Of a stretch of DNA of 26,426 nt, positions 6,572 to 14,391 are shown in pieces. The notes under the pieces were generated by a model. That model was not told the DNA's origin and did no database searches. It saw only the letters and a list, made by a program, of their open reading frames with translations. Position 1 is the first letter of the stretch; each line of letters opens with the position of its first letter. Position numbers and translations under genes: made by a program. Location of the stretch: IMG/VR virus record IMGVR_UViG_3300017749_000112, positions 1 to 26,426 of that record. One strand, written 5' to 3'. Source of the stretch: a virus.

Positions 6572-9007
6572 ATGAAAGACGTTGAATTATTAATAAACCC
6601 CGCAGGTTTTCCAGATCAATTTGCCACTGATGTTGAAAAAGCAACAATGGAATATGGATTACAGGTAGGTCAGGCCATTCAATACGAGTGGTTTAGAGAA
6701 GGTGGAGGAAGCTGTAGATATTATAGCCAACTTCAATCTTTTAATAAACTAAGGAAATATGCAAGAGGTGAACAATCTGTTGCTAAGTATAAGAATGAAT
6801 TAGCTGTTGATGGTGACTTATCGTACCTCAACCTAGATTGGACTCCAGTTCCAATACTTCCTAAGTTTGTGGACATTGTGGTTAATGGAATGTCAAACAG
6901 ATTATTTCACGTTAAGGCATATGCTCAAGACGCTTTATCTAGCGAGCACAGAAATAAATACCAGAAGTTAGTAGAAAGAGATATGTTGAATAAAGATATC
7001 TTTGCTGACTTTCAAGAGTCTTTTGGTATTAATCCATTTATGACAAATGTAGAAGATCTTCCAGAAAATGATGAAGAACTTGAACTACATATGCAATTAA
7101 AATATAAGCCATCTATTGAGATTGCTGAAGAAGAGGCTATTAATACAGTTTTAGAGGAAAACCATTATCAAGACATCAAAAAGAGGATTGATTACGATAT
7201 GACTGTTCTTGGTGTTGGTATGGCTAAACACCAGTTTCTACCAGGGAGTGGTGTTCAAGTAGATTATGTAGACCCTGCTAATGTGGTGTATAGCTATACG
7301 GAAGACCCTCATTTTAAAGATTGTTTTTATTGGGGTGAAGTTAAAACACTTCCAATAACTGAGTTAATTAAGATTGACCCTAGCTTAACTAGTGATGATT
7401 TAAAAAAGATATCTCAATATAGTCAAACTTGGTATGATCATTACAATGTAAATAGGTTTTATGAGAATAGTTTGTTTTTCAAAGACACAGCTACACTTAT
7501 ATATTTTAATTACAAGACCACTAAAAAGTTTGTATATAAGAAAAAAATATTAGAAGGTGGTGGAGAAAGAATGATTGAGAAAGACGATACTTTCAATCCA
7601 CCTGAAGAGATGATGAAGGAGGGTAAGTTTGAGAGAGTTGAAAAAACTATTGAGGTTTGGTACGAAGGTATAATGGTAGCTGGATCTAATATTCTTCTAA
7701 AATGGGAGTTAGCTGAAAATATGGTTAGACCAAAGTCCGCTTCTCAACACGCAATGCCTAATTACGTGGCTTGTGCCCCTAGAATGTACAAAGGTAATAT
7801 TGAGTCTTTAGTTAGGAGAATGATTCCTTTTGCAGACCAAATTCAAATAAGCCACTTAAAACTACAACAAGTAGTTGCTAAGATGGTTCCAGATGGTGTG
7901 TTTATAGACGCAGACGGACTGAGTGAAGTAGACTTAGGCACAGGGCAAGCATACAATCCAGAAGATGCATTAAAGCTATACTTTCAAACAGGTAGTGTAG
8001 TTGGTAGAAGTTATACTCAAGATGGTGAGTTTAACAATGCTAGAGTTCCAATACAGCAATTAAACACCAGTAGTGGTCAATCTAAAATGGCTGCACTTAT
8101 TGGAAACTACAATCATTATTTAGGAATGATTAGAGCGGTGACTGGATTAAATGAAGCTAGAGATGGTTCAACACCTGATCCAAATGCGTTAGTTGGTGTT
8201 CAGAAGTTAGCAGCTCTTAATTCTAATACAGCTACTAGACATATATTAGAAGGTAGTTTATATATTAGCAGAACACTTGCAGAAGGTTTATCATTAAGAA
8301 TAGCTGATTTACTAGAGTACGCTGACTTCAAAGAAGAATTTGCTAATCAAATAGGTAAATACAACGTAAAAAGAATAGAAGATATTAAAGACTTATATCT
8401 ATATGACTTCGGTATATTTATTGAAGTTGCTCCTGATGAAGAAGAAAAAGCAATGTTGGAACAAAACATTCAAATGGCTTTATCTAAAAATGACATTAGC
8501 CTAGAAGATGCGATTGATATTAGGGAGGTTAGAAACTTAAAGATGGCTAATCAGCTATTAAAGCTTAAGAGAAAAAGAAAACAAGACGCTGATAGAGAGG
8601 CTGCTGCAATGCAACAGCAAATGACTGCACAAACTCAGTTCCAATCTCAAAAGATGGCTTCAGATGCTGCGATGCAAAAGATACAATTAGAGGGTGAGAT
8701 GAAAATGAGAGAGAAACAAGCGGAAGTAGCTTTTGAAATAGAGAAGTTGAAAAACGAAGCAGCTCTTAAACAGCAATTAATGACATATGAGTTCCAACTT
8801 AATATGCAATTAAAGGGAGTTGAAGAATCAGCTATCAATACAAGAGAAACAAAAAGAGAAGAGGCTAAGTCTGAAAGGATAAGCCAACAAAATACTGAGC
8901 AATCAAAATTGATTCAACAGAGGCAAGAAAAGTTACCTCCAGTTAACTTTGAGTCAAAAGAAGATAGTTTAGACGGGTTCGATTTGGCAGAGTTTGAACC
9001 TCGATAA
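6572..9007 (+). CDS. Portal protein
   Basis: The 811-aa product is the expected dodecameric ring at the capsid vertex through which DNA passes. It follows the terminase with no gap. The N-terminal part includes VPILPKFVDIVVNGMSNRLF (about 88-107), typical of portal clip and wing regions. The central part has FADQIQISHLKLQQVVAKMV and then VPDGVFIDADGLSEVDLG, and a later RAVTGLNEARDGSTPDPNA loop, a segment that recurs in portals of this class. From about 665 to the end the sequence becomes a Gln/Lys/Glu/Met-rich helix lacking proline until the last 25 residues, probably a long coiled coil. The protein is larger than classical portals (about 450-700 aa) but normal for crAss-like phages. A candidate promoter follows its stop. 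Confidence 0.85.
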   Translation: MKDVELLINPAGFPDQFATDVEKATMEYGLQVGQAIQYEWFREGGGSCRYYSQLQSFNKLRKYARGEQSVAKYKNELAVDGDLSYLNLDWTPVPILPKFVDIVVNGMSNRLFHVKAYAQDALSSEHRNKYQKLVERDMLNKDIFADFQESFGINPFMTNVEDLPENDEELELHMQLKYKPSIEIAEEEAINTVLEENHYQDIKKRIDYDMTVLGVGMAKHQFLPGSGVQVDYVDPANVVYSYTEDPHFKDCFYWGEVKTLPITELIKIDPSLTSDDLKKISQYSQTWYDHYNVNRFYENSLFFKDTATLIYFNYKTTKKFVYKKKILEGGGERMIEKDDTFNPPEEMMKEGKFERVEKTIEVWYEGIMVAGSNILLKWELAENMVRPKSASQHAMPNYVACAPRMYKGNIESLVRRMIPFADQIQISHLKLQQVVAKMVPDGVFIDADGLSEVDLGTGQAYNPEDALKLYFQTGSVVGRSYTQDGEFNNARVPIQQLNTSSGQSKMAALIGNYNHYLGMIRAVTGLNEARDGSTPDPNALVGVQKLAALNSNTATRHILEGSLYISRTLAEGLSLRIADLLEYADFKEEFANQIGKYNVKRIEDIKDLYLYDFGIFIEVAPDEEEKAMLEQNIQMALSKNDISLEDAIDIREVRNLKMANQLLKLKRKRKQDADREAAAMQQQMTAQTQFQSQKMASDAAMQKIQLEGEMKMREKQAEVAFEIEKLKNEAALKQQLMTYEFQLNMQLKGVEESAINTRETKREEAKSERISQQNTEQSKLIQQRQEKLPPVNFESKEDSLDGFDLAEFEPR

Positions 9008-9025
9008 AATAAAAAAAATAATTAG

Positions 9026-9033
9026 TAACTTTG
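9026..9033 (+). promoter_or_regulatory. Candidate Bacteroidota -7 element before scaffold and MCP genes
   Basis: TAACTTTG fits TAnnTTTG. It stands in the 45-base gap between portal and scaffold genes, 19 bases before ATG 9053. The leader between them is AT-rich and ends in AAATCAAATTAAATG. The nearest upstream TTTG lies about 30 bases away, too far for a standard -33 box. Confidence 0.5.
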
Positions 9034-9052
9034 CATAATAAAATCAAATTAA

Positions 9053-10198
9053 ATGGAAATTAAAGTAAAAGAATACGATTCTGGACCTCAGAAGTCAAAA
9101 GCACAAGTAGAGGAAGAATTGTTACAAAAGCACGAAGCCGAAGTAAGTGGTGAGAGTGTAGAAGAGAATAAGGTAGAAGCAGTTAAGGTAGAAGCAACTG
9201 GACAAACAGAAGAACCTATTAAAACTGAAGAACCAATTAAAGAAGAACCTGTAGTGGGGAAAAAGCCACAAATGGGTGAACAAGAAGTTCTTTCATTTAT
9301 TAGAGAGAAATACAGTAAGGAAGTTAATTCTATTGATGACCTGCTTGCTAAAAGAGAGCAAGAAGAGTTACCATCAGATGTAGCGACTTACTTACAGTAT
9401 AAAAAAGAGACTGGTCGTGGATTTGAAGACTTTGCTAAAATTAGTAGAGATTATAGTAAAGAAAGTCCTGATCAAGTATTATCTATGTATTATTCAGAAG
9501 TTGAAGAAGGCTTAGACAAGGAAGAAATAGATTATTTACTTAATTCTAGATTCGGAACTGACCCTGAAGTTGATTCAGAAGATGAAATAAAAAAGAAAAG
9601 CATAGATAAGAAAAAAGAGCTTGCAAAGGCTTTAAAACACTTTGAAAGTCAAAAAGAAAAATATAAAGTTCCTGTTGAGTCAATGGGCACTACGTTTTCT
9701 GATGAAGACCAACAAAGGTTTAAGGCTTATCAAGAACAAATGGAGAAATCCAAGGAGGCTCAAAGTTTGGCACAAAAACGAGCAGAGAGCTTTCAGGAAA
9801 ACACCAATAAATTGTTTACTGAAGAATTTAAAGGTTTTAAGTTTAACATCAGTGATAAAGAATATGTTTATTCTCCTGGCGATTTCAACGAACTGAAGAA
9901 GTCTCAATCTGACATTATGAACTTTATATCAAAGTTTACTAATGACCAAGGAGAGATATCGGATGTAGTTGGATATCACAAGTCGTTGTCAATGGCAATG
10001 AATCCTGAAAAGTTCGCAAAGTATTTTATCGAGCAAGGGGTGGCATCAGCTGTTAATGAGTCTGCTAAAAAATCTAAAAATATAAACTTAGATATGAGGC
10101 AAACTCCGCAGGTGACATCTAAACAAGGGTTTACTGTTAAGGCTACGACACCCTCGTCTAGGCGAGGATTGACAATTAGGTCACCAAAAAATAAATAA
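9053..10198 (+). CDS. Probable head scaffolding / assembly protein
   Basis: A 381-aa, very charged protein between the portal and the MCP, the usual place of a scaffold. The first 85 residues are Glu/Lys/Val-rich and repetitive (TEEPIKTEEPIKEEPVVGKK at about 55-74) and are probably disordered. The middle (about 90-300) is helical and acidic, with coiled-coil-like stretches such as QQRFKAYQEQMEKSKEAQS. The C-terminus turns basic (TTPSSRRGLTIRSPKNK), as in scaffolds that touch the coat protein with a basic tail. No protease motif is seen. A minor capsid or cargo protein is the alternative. It has its own candidate promoter and is followed by the MCP after 24 bases. Confidence 0.6.
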   Translation: MEIKVKEYDSGPQKSKAQVEEELLQKHEAEVSGESVEENKVEAVKVEATGQTEEPIKTEEPIKEEPVVGKKPQMGEQEVLSFIREKYSKEVNSIDDLLAKREQEELPSDVATYLQYKKETGRGFEDFAKISRDYSKESPDQVLSMYYSEVEEGLDKEEIDYLLNSRFGTDPEVDSEDEIKKKSIDKKKELAKALKHFESQKEKYKVPVESMGTTFSDEDQQRFKAYQEQMEKSKEAQSLAQKRAESFQENTNKLFTEEFKGFKFNISDKEYVYSPGDFNELKKSQSDIMNFISKFTNDQGEISDVVGYHKSLSMAMNPEKFAKYFIEQGVASAVNESAKKSKNINLDMRQTPQVTSKQGFTVKATTPSSRRGLTIRSPKNK

Positions 10199-10222
10199 GT
10201 TAAACATTAAAAACAAAAAACA

Positions 10223-11665
10223 ATGAGTTTAAATATACCGGGGTTTGCTCTACAGCCAAGTGCTACTAGAGTGCCAACCGCAACAAACTATATGACAAGT
10301 TTTGATTTTTTAAATCAATATTTGCCAGACACATACGAAAAGGAATTTGAGAGATATGGAAACAGAACTCTTTCTTCTTTCTTAAGAATGGTAGGTGCTG
10401 AGATGCCTTCTAATTCTGACCTTATTAAATGGGCAGAACAAGGCAGATTACACATTAAATATACAGATGTAAGTACTCCTGCAGCAGCTGCTGCAACGCA
10501 AGCTACATTTACAGTTGCTGATACTTTGATTCCTGCAAACCAAGTGATGGGCGAACAGCCTTTTGCTCCTGGAACTAACCAAGCATCACAAATAGCTATC
10601 AGAAAAGGTCAAACAGTTATGATATCTGGAAACACTGGTTATGCTGGGATTTCTAACAAAGGTATTGTTACTGGTGTTTCGGCTACCACTTTTGATGTAA
10701 AGTTCTTTGAAGCTGGTGGATACACTGGTGTAGGAACAGGAGTTACTGCTGCTGAAAAAGTAAGTGTTTTCATTTACGGTTCTGAATTTAAAAAAGGAGA
10801 TCTTGGAATGGAAGGTTCTTTAGAGCCATTTGACACGATTCTTGAAAACAATCCTATCATCATCAAAGACAACTACGCTGTTAATGGTTCTGATATGGCT
10901 CAAATTGGGTGGATAGAAGTATCTACTGAAAACGGAGCCAATGGATACCTATGGTATTTAAAAGCAGAGCACGAAACAAGAATGAGGTTTGAAGATTACC
11001 TAGAAACTGCAATGGTAGAAGCTGTAAAAGCTGGTGCTGGATCAGGCGCTATTGGCGAAGGATTTTTAGGTTCTGAAGGATTATTTTCTGCTATTGAGTC
11101 AAGAGGTAATATCTACACAGGTTCTATTACTGCTTTAGAGAATTTTGATTCTATTATCGAAAGACTAGATAAGCAAGGAGCTATTGAAGAGAATGTTCTT
11201 TTCTTAAACAGACAAACATCTTTCGAGATTGATGATATGTTAGCTGCTCAGAACTCTTATGGTAATGGTGGTTCATCTTACGGATTATTTGATAATGACG
11301 AAGAGATGGCATTAAACCTAGGATTTTCTGGATTTAGAAGAGCATATGATTTCTACAAGACAGATTGGAAATACCTTAACGATCCTACTATGCGAGGTGG
11401 TTTAGTTGGCGGAGCTATTGATGGTGTATTAGTACCAGCAGGCACAACTAATGTTTACGACCAAGTATTAGGAAGAAACGTCAAGAGACAATTCTTACAC
11501 GTAAGATATAGAGCTTCTGAAACAGAAGACAGAAAATATAAGACGTGGATTACTGGTTCTGCTGGTGGTGTTGCTACTAGCGATAGAGATGAGATGAGAG
11601 TTAATTTCTTATCAGAAAGAGCACTATGTACTATGGGTGCAAACAATTTCGTATTGTTCAAATAA
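10223..11665 (+). CDS. Major capsid protein, HK97-type
   Basis: The 480-aa product is identified by position after the scaffold, by size and by an N-terminal region (FERYGNRTLSSFLRMVGAEM, about 49-67, then IKWAEQGRLHIKY) that I associate with MCPs of crAss-like phages. Such proteins take the HK97 fold and form the icosahedral shell. A probable long helix is at LKAEHETRMRFEDYLETAMV (about 249-268), and a C-terminal part contains GGLVGGAIDGVLVPAG and FLHVRYRASETEDRKYKTW, typical of P-domain and axial strands. Residues about 125-190 look like an inserted beta module (KGQTVMISGN, then IVTGVSATTFDVKF, then KVSVFIYGSE), possibly a surface decoration. A strong terminator follows closely, in keeping with high expression. 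A gene symbol is not assigned. Confidence 0.85.
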   Translation: MSLNIPGFALQPSATRVPTATNYMTSFDFLNQYLPDTYEKEFERYGNRTLSSFLRMVGAEMPSNSDLIKWAEQGRLHIKYTDVSTPAAAAATQATFTVADTLIPANQVMGEQPFAPGTNQASQIAIRKGQTVMISGNTGYAGISNKGIVTGVSATTFDVKFFEAGGYTGVGTGVTAAEKVSVFIYGSEFKKGDLGMEGSLEPFDTILENNPIIIKDNYAVNGSDMAQIGWIEVSTENGANGYLWYLKAEHETRMRFEDYLETAMVEAVKAGAGSGAIGEGFLGSEGLFSAIESRGNIYTGSITALENFDSIIERLDKQGAIEENVLFLNRQTSFEIDDMLAAQNSYGNGGSSYGLFDNDEEMALNLGFSGFRRAYDFYKTDWKYLNDPTMRGGLVGGAIDGVLVPAGTTNVYDQVLGRNVKRQFLHVRYRASETEDRKYKTWITGSAGGVATSDRDEMRVNFLSERALCTMGANNFVLFK

Positions 11666-11678
11666 TAGTATAATTTAT

Positions 11679-11706
11679 GGAGGGGAGCAATCCCCTCCTA
11701 TTTTTT
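11679..11706 (+). terminator. Rho-independent terminator after MCP
   Basis: A perfect 8-bp stem GGAGGGGA / TCCCCTCC (11679-11686 and 11691-11698) closes a GCAA tetraloop, a GNRA loop that stabilises hairpins. It is followed by TA and six T residues. In a very AT-rich genome this GC-rich stem stands out clearly. Confidence 0.9.
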
Positions 11707-11725
11707 AAAGTTTAAATTAAATCAA

Positions 11726-12469
11726 ATGAAAAAAAACAAAGAAATAAAAGACCGTATCTATAAGTTAAGAAACGGCTACCAACCATTAAGTTTTACACTT
11801 AATTCTAGAAACTCAAGAAGAAAGCCATTATTATATTTTGATGGCACTCACAATAGACCTTTGCGTTATGCATCTAATCAGAAGAGCCCTTTTGAAGATG
11901 ATCAAGACAAAAACGTAATATTAGACCCAATTATTTTTGAAGATGGAATGTTGTTTGTTCCTAAAAACAACCCTGTATTACAGGAATTTTTACATTATCA
12001 CCCAGACAATGGTTCTGTTTTTGAAGAGGTAGATAAAGAAGCAGATGCTCAAAGAGAGGTAGATTATTTAGAGGTTGAGGCAAAAGCATTTAAACAAGCT
12101 GCTGAATTAACTTTAGACCAAATGGAAACTTTAGGCAGAGTATTCTTAGAACTTAGAGTAGGCAATATGACTACCGCTGAATTAAAAAGAGACATTATAC
12201 TATTTGCTAAAAACCATCCGGAAGACTTCTTAGATGCTCTTAATGATCCAATGTTAGAGCTACAGGACACTGTAGTGAAAGTGTTTGACAAGGGATTATT
12301 AAGTTTAAGAAACAACGGCAAGGATGTTTATTATAATCTAAAAACTAAGAAGACTAAACTTTTAACTATTCCTTTTGGTGAAGACCACATTCAAACAGTG
12401 GCATCATTCTTCCAGAAAGATGAAGGCATTGATATATACAAAGCCTTCCAAGATATGTTAGAAAAATAA
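11726..12469 (+). CDS. Conserved head-tail region protein of unknown function
   Basis: A 247-aa protein isolated between two terminators. The N-terminal third is basic and contains RKPLLYFDGTHNRPLRYASN (about 32-51) and LQEFLHYHPDNGSVFEEVDK (about 91-110). The middle is an acidic helix (REVDYLEVEAKAFKQAAEL), followed by a helical region with LDQMETLGRVFLELRVGNMTTAELK. I recall similar proteins just after the MCP in other Bacteroidota phages but know no function. Candidates are an auxiliary capsid protein or a head-completion protein. It begins 20 bases after the MCP terminator, behind the leader AAATTAAATC, and no TAnnTTTG box is visible there. Expression may therefore come from read-through of the MCP terminator or from a promoter inside the MCP gene. 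Confidence 0.7.
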   Translation: MKKNKEIKDRIYKLRNGYQPLSFTLNSRNSRRKPLLYFDGTHNRPLRYASNQKSPFEDDQDKNVILDPIIFEDGMLFVPKNNPVLQEFLHYHPDNGSVFEEVDKEADAQREVDYLEVEAKAFKQAAELTLDQMETLGRVFLELRVGNMTTAELKRDIILFAKNHPEDFLDALNDPMLELQDTVVKVFDKGLLSLRNNGKDVYYNLKTKKTKLLTIPFGEDHIQTVASFFQKDEGIDIYKAFQDMLEK

Positions 12470-12483
12470 ATTATGTAATCAAC

Positions 12484-12516
12484 AAGAGCTTCTACAATTA
12501 GAGGCTCTTTTTTTTT
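12484..12516 (+). terminator. Rho-independent terminator
   Basis: A 10-bp stem (12484-12493 with 12500-12509, one G-T pair) has a six-base loop ACAATT and is followed directly by a run of nine T residues (12508-12516, the first two shared with the stem). It lies 15 bases after the stop of the 247-aa gene. Confidence 0.9.
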
Positions 12517-12519
12517 GCT

Positions 12520-12527
12520 TATCTTTG
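12520..12527 (+). promoter_or_regulatory. Candidate Bacteroidota -7 element before tail genes
   Basis: TATCTTTG, identical to the box at 1591, begins four bases after the T-run of the terminator and lies 16 bases before ATG 12544. The upstream -33 region would fall inside the terminator hairpin. This marks the start of the connector/tail operon. Confidence 0.6.
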
Positions 12528-12543
12528 TATCAAAAGATTTTAG

Positions 12544-13473
12544 ATGATAAATTCTGTTAGAAATACTGTTCTTTCTATACTGAATAAAAATAATTACGGA
12601 TACATCTCTCCAGCTGACTTTAACCTTTTTGCAAAACAAGCACAGCTAGATATATTTGAAGATTACTTTTACCAGTATAATACTCAAATAAACAAAGAGA
12701 ACAATAGACTAGGTAGACTATCCGGTACAGGTTATGCAGATATTAAAAAGGGATTAGAAGAAGTATTAGATAGTTTTTCTGTAACTTCATTTTTAACAAG
12801 AGTAAATGCGAATACATACTCCCTACCATTAGACTATTATCTTATTAATAAAATATTCTATTACCCTAATCAACTAACTTCAGGAACCACAACAGGAACT
12901 ACCGCAGGAAAACTAGATGATGTTGATGCTAATTTTTTAGGTGTTGTAAGTGTAGGTGATATAGTAATTAACACTACTGACTCCACGTCTGCTTTTGTAA
13001 CAGCAGTAGCTAACACCTCATTAGTTTTAAGTAGTGATATAATGGTTACTGCAGAAAACTATGCAGTTTATAACAATAAAAATATTGCAGAGGTAGAAAG
13101 AGTAAGTCAAGATAAAATATTTTATTTAACTAATTCTAACTTAACAGCTCCCACTACACAATATCCTGCTTATGTGTTAGAGGCTAATAATATTACTGCT
13201 TATCCAACTACTATATCTGGAGTGTCTGACTTACAAACTCAATATGTTAGATATCCAAAAGACCCTAAATGGACTTACCAAACCTTAACAGGAGGTCAAC
13301 CATTGTTTGACCAATCTCAATTAGACTTTCAAGACTTTGAATTACCTTTATCTGATGAAACAGATTTGGTTGTTAACATCTTAAAGTATGCTGGACTATC
13401 AATTAGAGAGGCTGAAGTTGTTCAAGCGGCAACCACACAAGAAAATCTAGAAACCATACAAGAAAATAGCTAA
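12544..13473 (+). CDS. Connector / ring protein (head-tail junction) 1
   Basis: The 309-aa product starts with a helical segment (MINSVRNTVLSILNKNNYGY, then FNLFAKQAQLDIFEDYFYQY) typical of phage adaptor proteins that bind under the portal, as in gp4-like and tail-tubular-A-like proteins. The next part is beta-rich (NTYSLPLDYYLINKIFYYP). An apparent insert at about 120-180 contains VGDIVINTTDSTSAFVTAV and ENYAVYN and looks like a small beta-barrel module. The end returns to a helix-rich segment with LPLSDETDLVVNILKYAGL, usual in this class. It overlaps the next gene by one base (TAATG), and the next product has a similar plan. I infer that the two form stacked rings; the exact ring cannot be assigned from sequence alone. 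Confidence 0.6.
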   Translation: MINSVRNTVLSILNKNNYGYISPADFNLFAKQAQLDIFEDYFYQYNTQINKENNRLGRLSGTGYADIKKGLEEVLDSFSVTSFLTRVNANTYSLPLDYYLINKIFYYPNQLTSGTTTGTTAGKLDDVDANFLGVVSVGDIVINTTDSTSAFVTAVANTSLVLSSDIMVTAENYAVYNNKNIAEVERVSQDKIFYLTNSNLTAPTTQYPAYVLEANNITAYPTTISGVSDLQTQYVRYPKDPKWTYQTLTGGQPLFDQSQLDFQDFELPLSDETDLVVNILKYAGLSIREAEVVQAATTQENLETIQENS

Positions 13474-14390
13474 TGGCATATATATCACAATATCAATATT
13501 ATGAAAATGGAGGCAATACTCCTTCAAATGCTAACTGGGGTTCTTATCAGTATGTTTCTTTGCAAGATATTGTAAACAACTATATGTTAATGTATGTTGG
13601 TAACAACCAGCTTATTAATAATATAGATAGATATCAAGTTTTGTTTCACGCTAAAAGAGCAATACAAGAACTTAATTATGATGCGTTTAAAGAAATTAAA
13701 ATACTTCAACTAAATGTTGGTGACAACTTAAGATACATATTACCTTCTGATTTTGTTAACTGGGTTAGAATATCTATATATCACAACGGAACTTTGTTTC
13801 CTTTAAGTGAAAATGTTCAAACTAATTATGCTTCTGCTTACTTGCAAGACAATAACAACAACTTATTGTTTGATTCAAATGGTAATGTGCTAAGTCCTGA
13901 AAACTCTAAGATTACACAAGACAGAATAGCCGGCCTTACTAGAAGCCAATACTTAAATGAGACTAGCCCTTATTACGGATACTATGGCTTTTGTTTAGAA
14001 GGGTGTTGGTATTTTGACTTTTCTATTGGTTACGGATTAAATACAGAAACAGCAAATGCTTTACCTACTTTTAAAATAGATAAAAAAGGTGGCGTAATTA
14101 ATTTTAGTTCTGGAGCTGGTAATAAGTCAGTTGTATTAGAATATGTTTCTGACGGTATGGAAAATGGAGATGATTCATTGGTAACTGTCAATAAAATGTT
14201 TGAAGAGTTTTTGTATTCTTATATAACTTACTCTATATTAAATACAAAACTAAATGAACCAGAGTACATTATAAATAGATACAGAAAAAGCAAATCAGCA
14301 CTATTAAGAAATGCCAAAATAAGAATGAGTAACATTCACCCAGGGAGACTACTTATGAATTTAAGAGGTCAAGATAAGATTATAAAGTAA
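13473..14390 (+). CDS. Connector / ring protein (head-tail junction) 2
   Basis: The 305-aa product has the organisation of phage tail-tubular or adaptor proteins: an N-terminal helix region (LQDIVNNYMLMYVGNNQLIN, then RYQVLFHAKRAIQELNYDAF), followed by a beta part with VGDNLRYILPSDFVNWVRIS, where a tyrosine/proline-rich strand defines the surface. The C-terminus is helical and basic (EEFLYSYITYSILNTKLNEP, then RYRKSKSALLRNAKIRMSN). It is coupled to the first connector gene by TAATG and followed after one base by the muzzle gene. In crAss-like phages two or more ring proteins lie between portal and muzzle; this protein and the previous one are the best candidates. The function is inferred from context and general architecture. 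Confidence 0.6.
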   Translation: MAYISQYQYYENGGNTPSNANWGSYQYVSLQDIVNNYMLMYVGNNQLINNIDRYQVLFHAKRAIQELNYDAFKEIKILQLNVGDNLRYILPSDFVNWVRISIYHNGTLFPLSENVQTNYASAYLQDNNNNLLFDSNGNVLSPENSKITQDRIAGLTRSQYLNETSPYYGYYGFCLEGCWYFDFSIGYGLNTETANALPTFKIDKKGGVINFSSGAGNKSVVLEYVSDGMENGDDSLVTVNKMFEEFLYSYITYSILNTKLNEPEYIINRYRKSKSALLRNAKIRMSNIHPGRLLMNLRGQDKIIK

Positions 14391-14391
14391 T

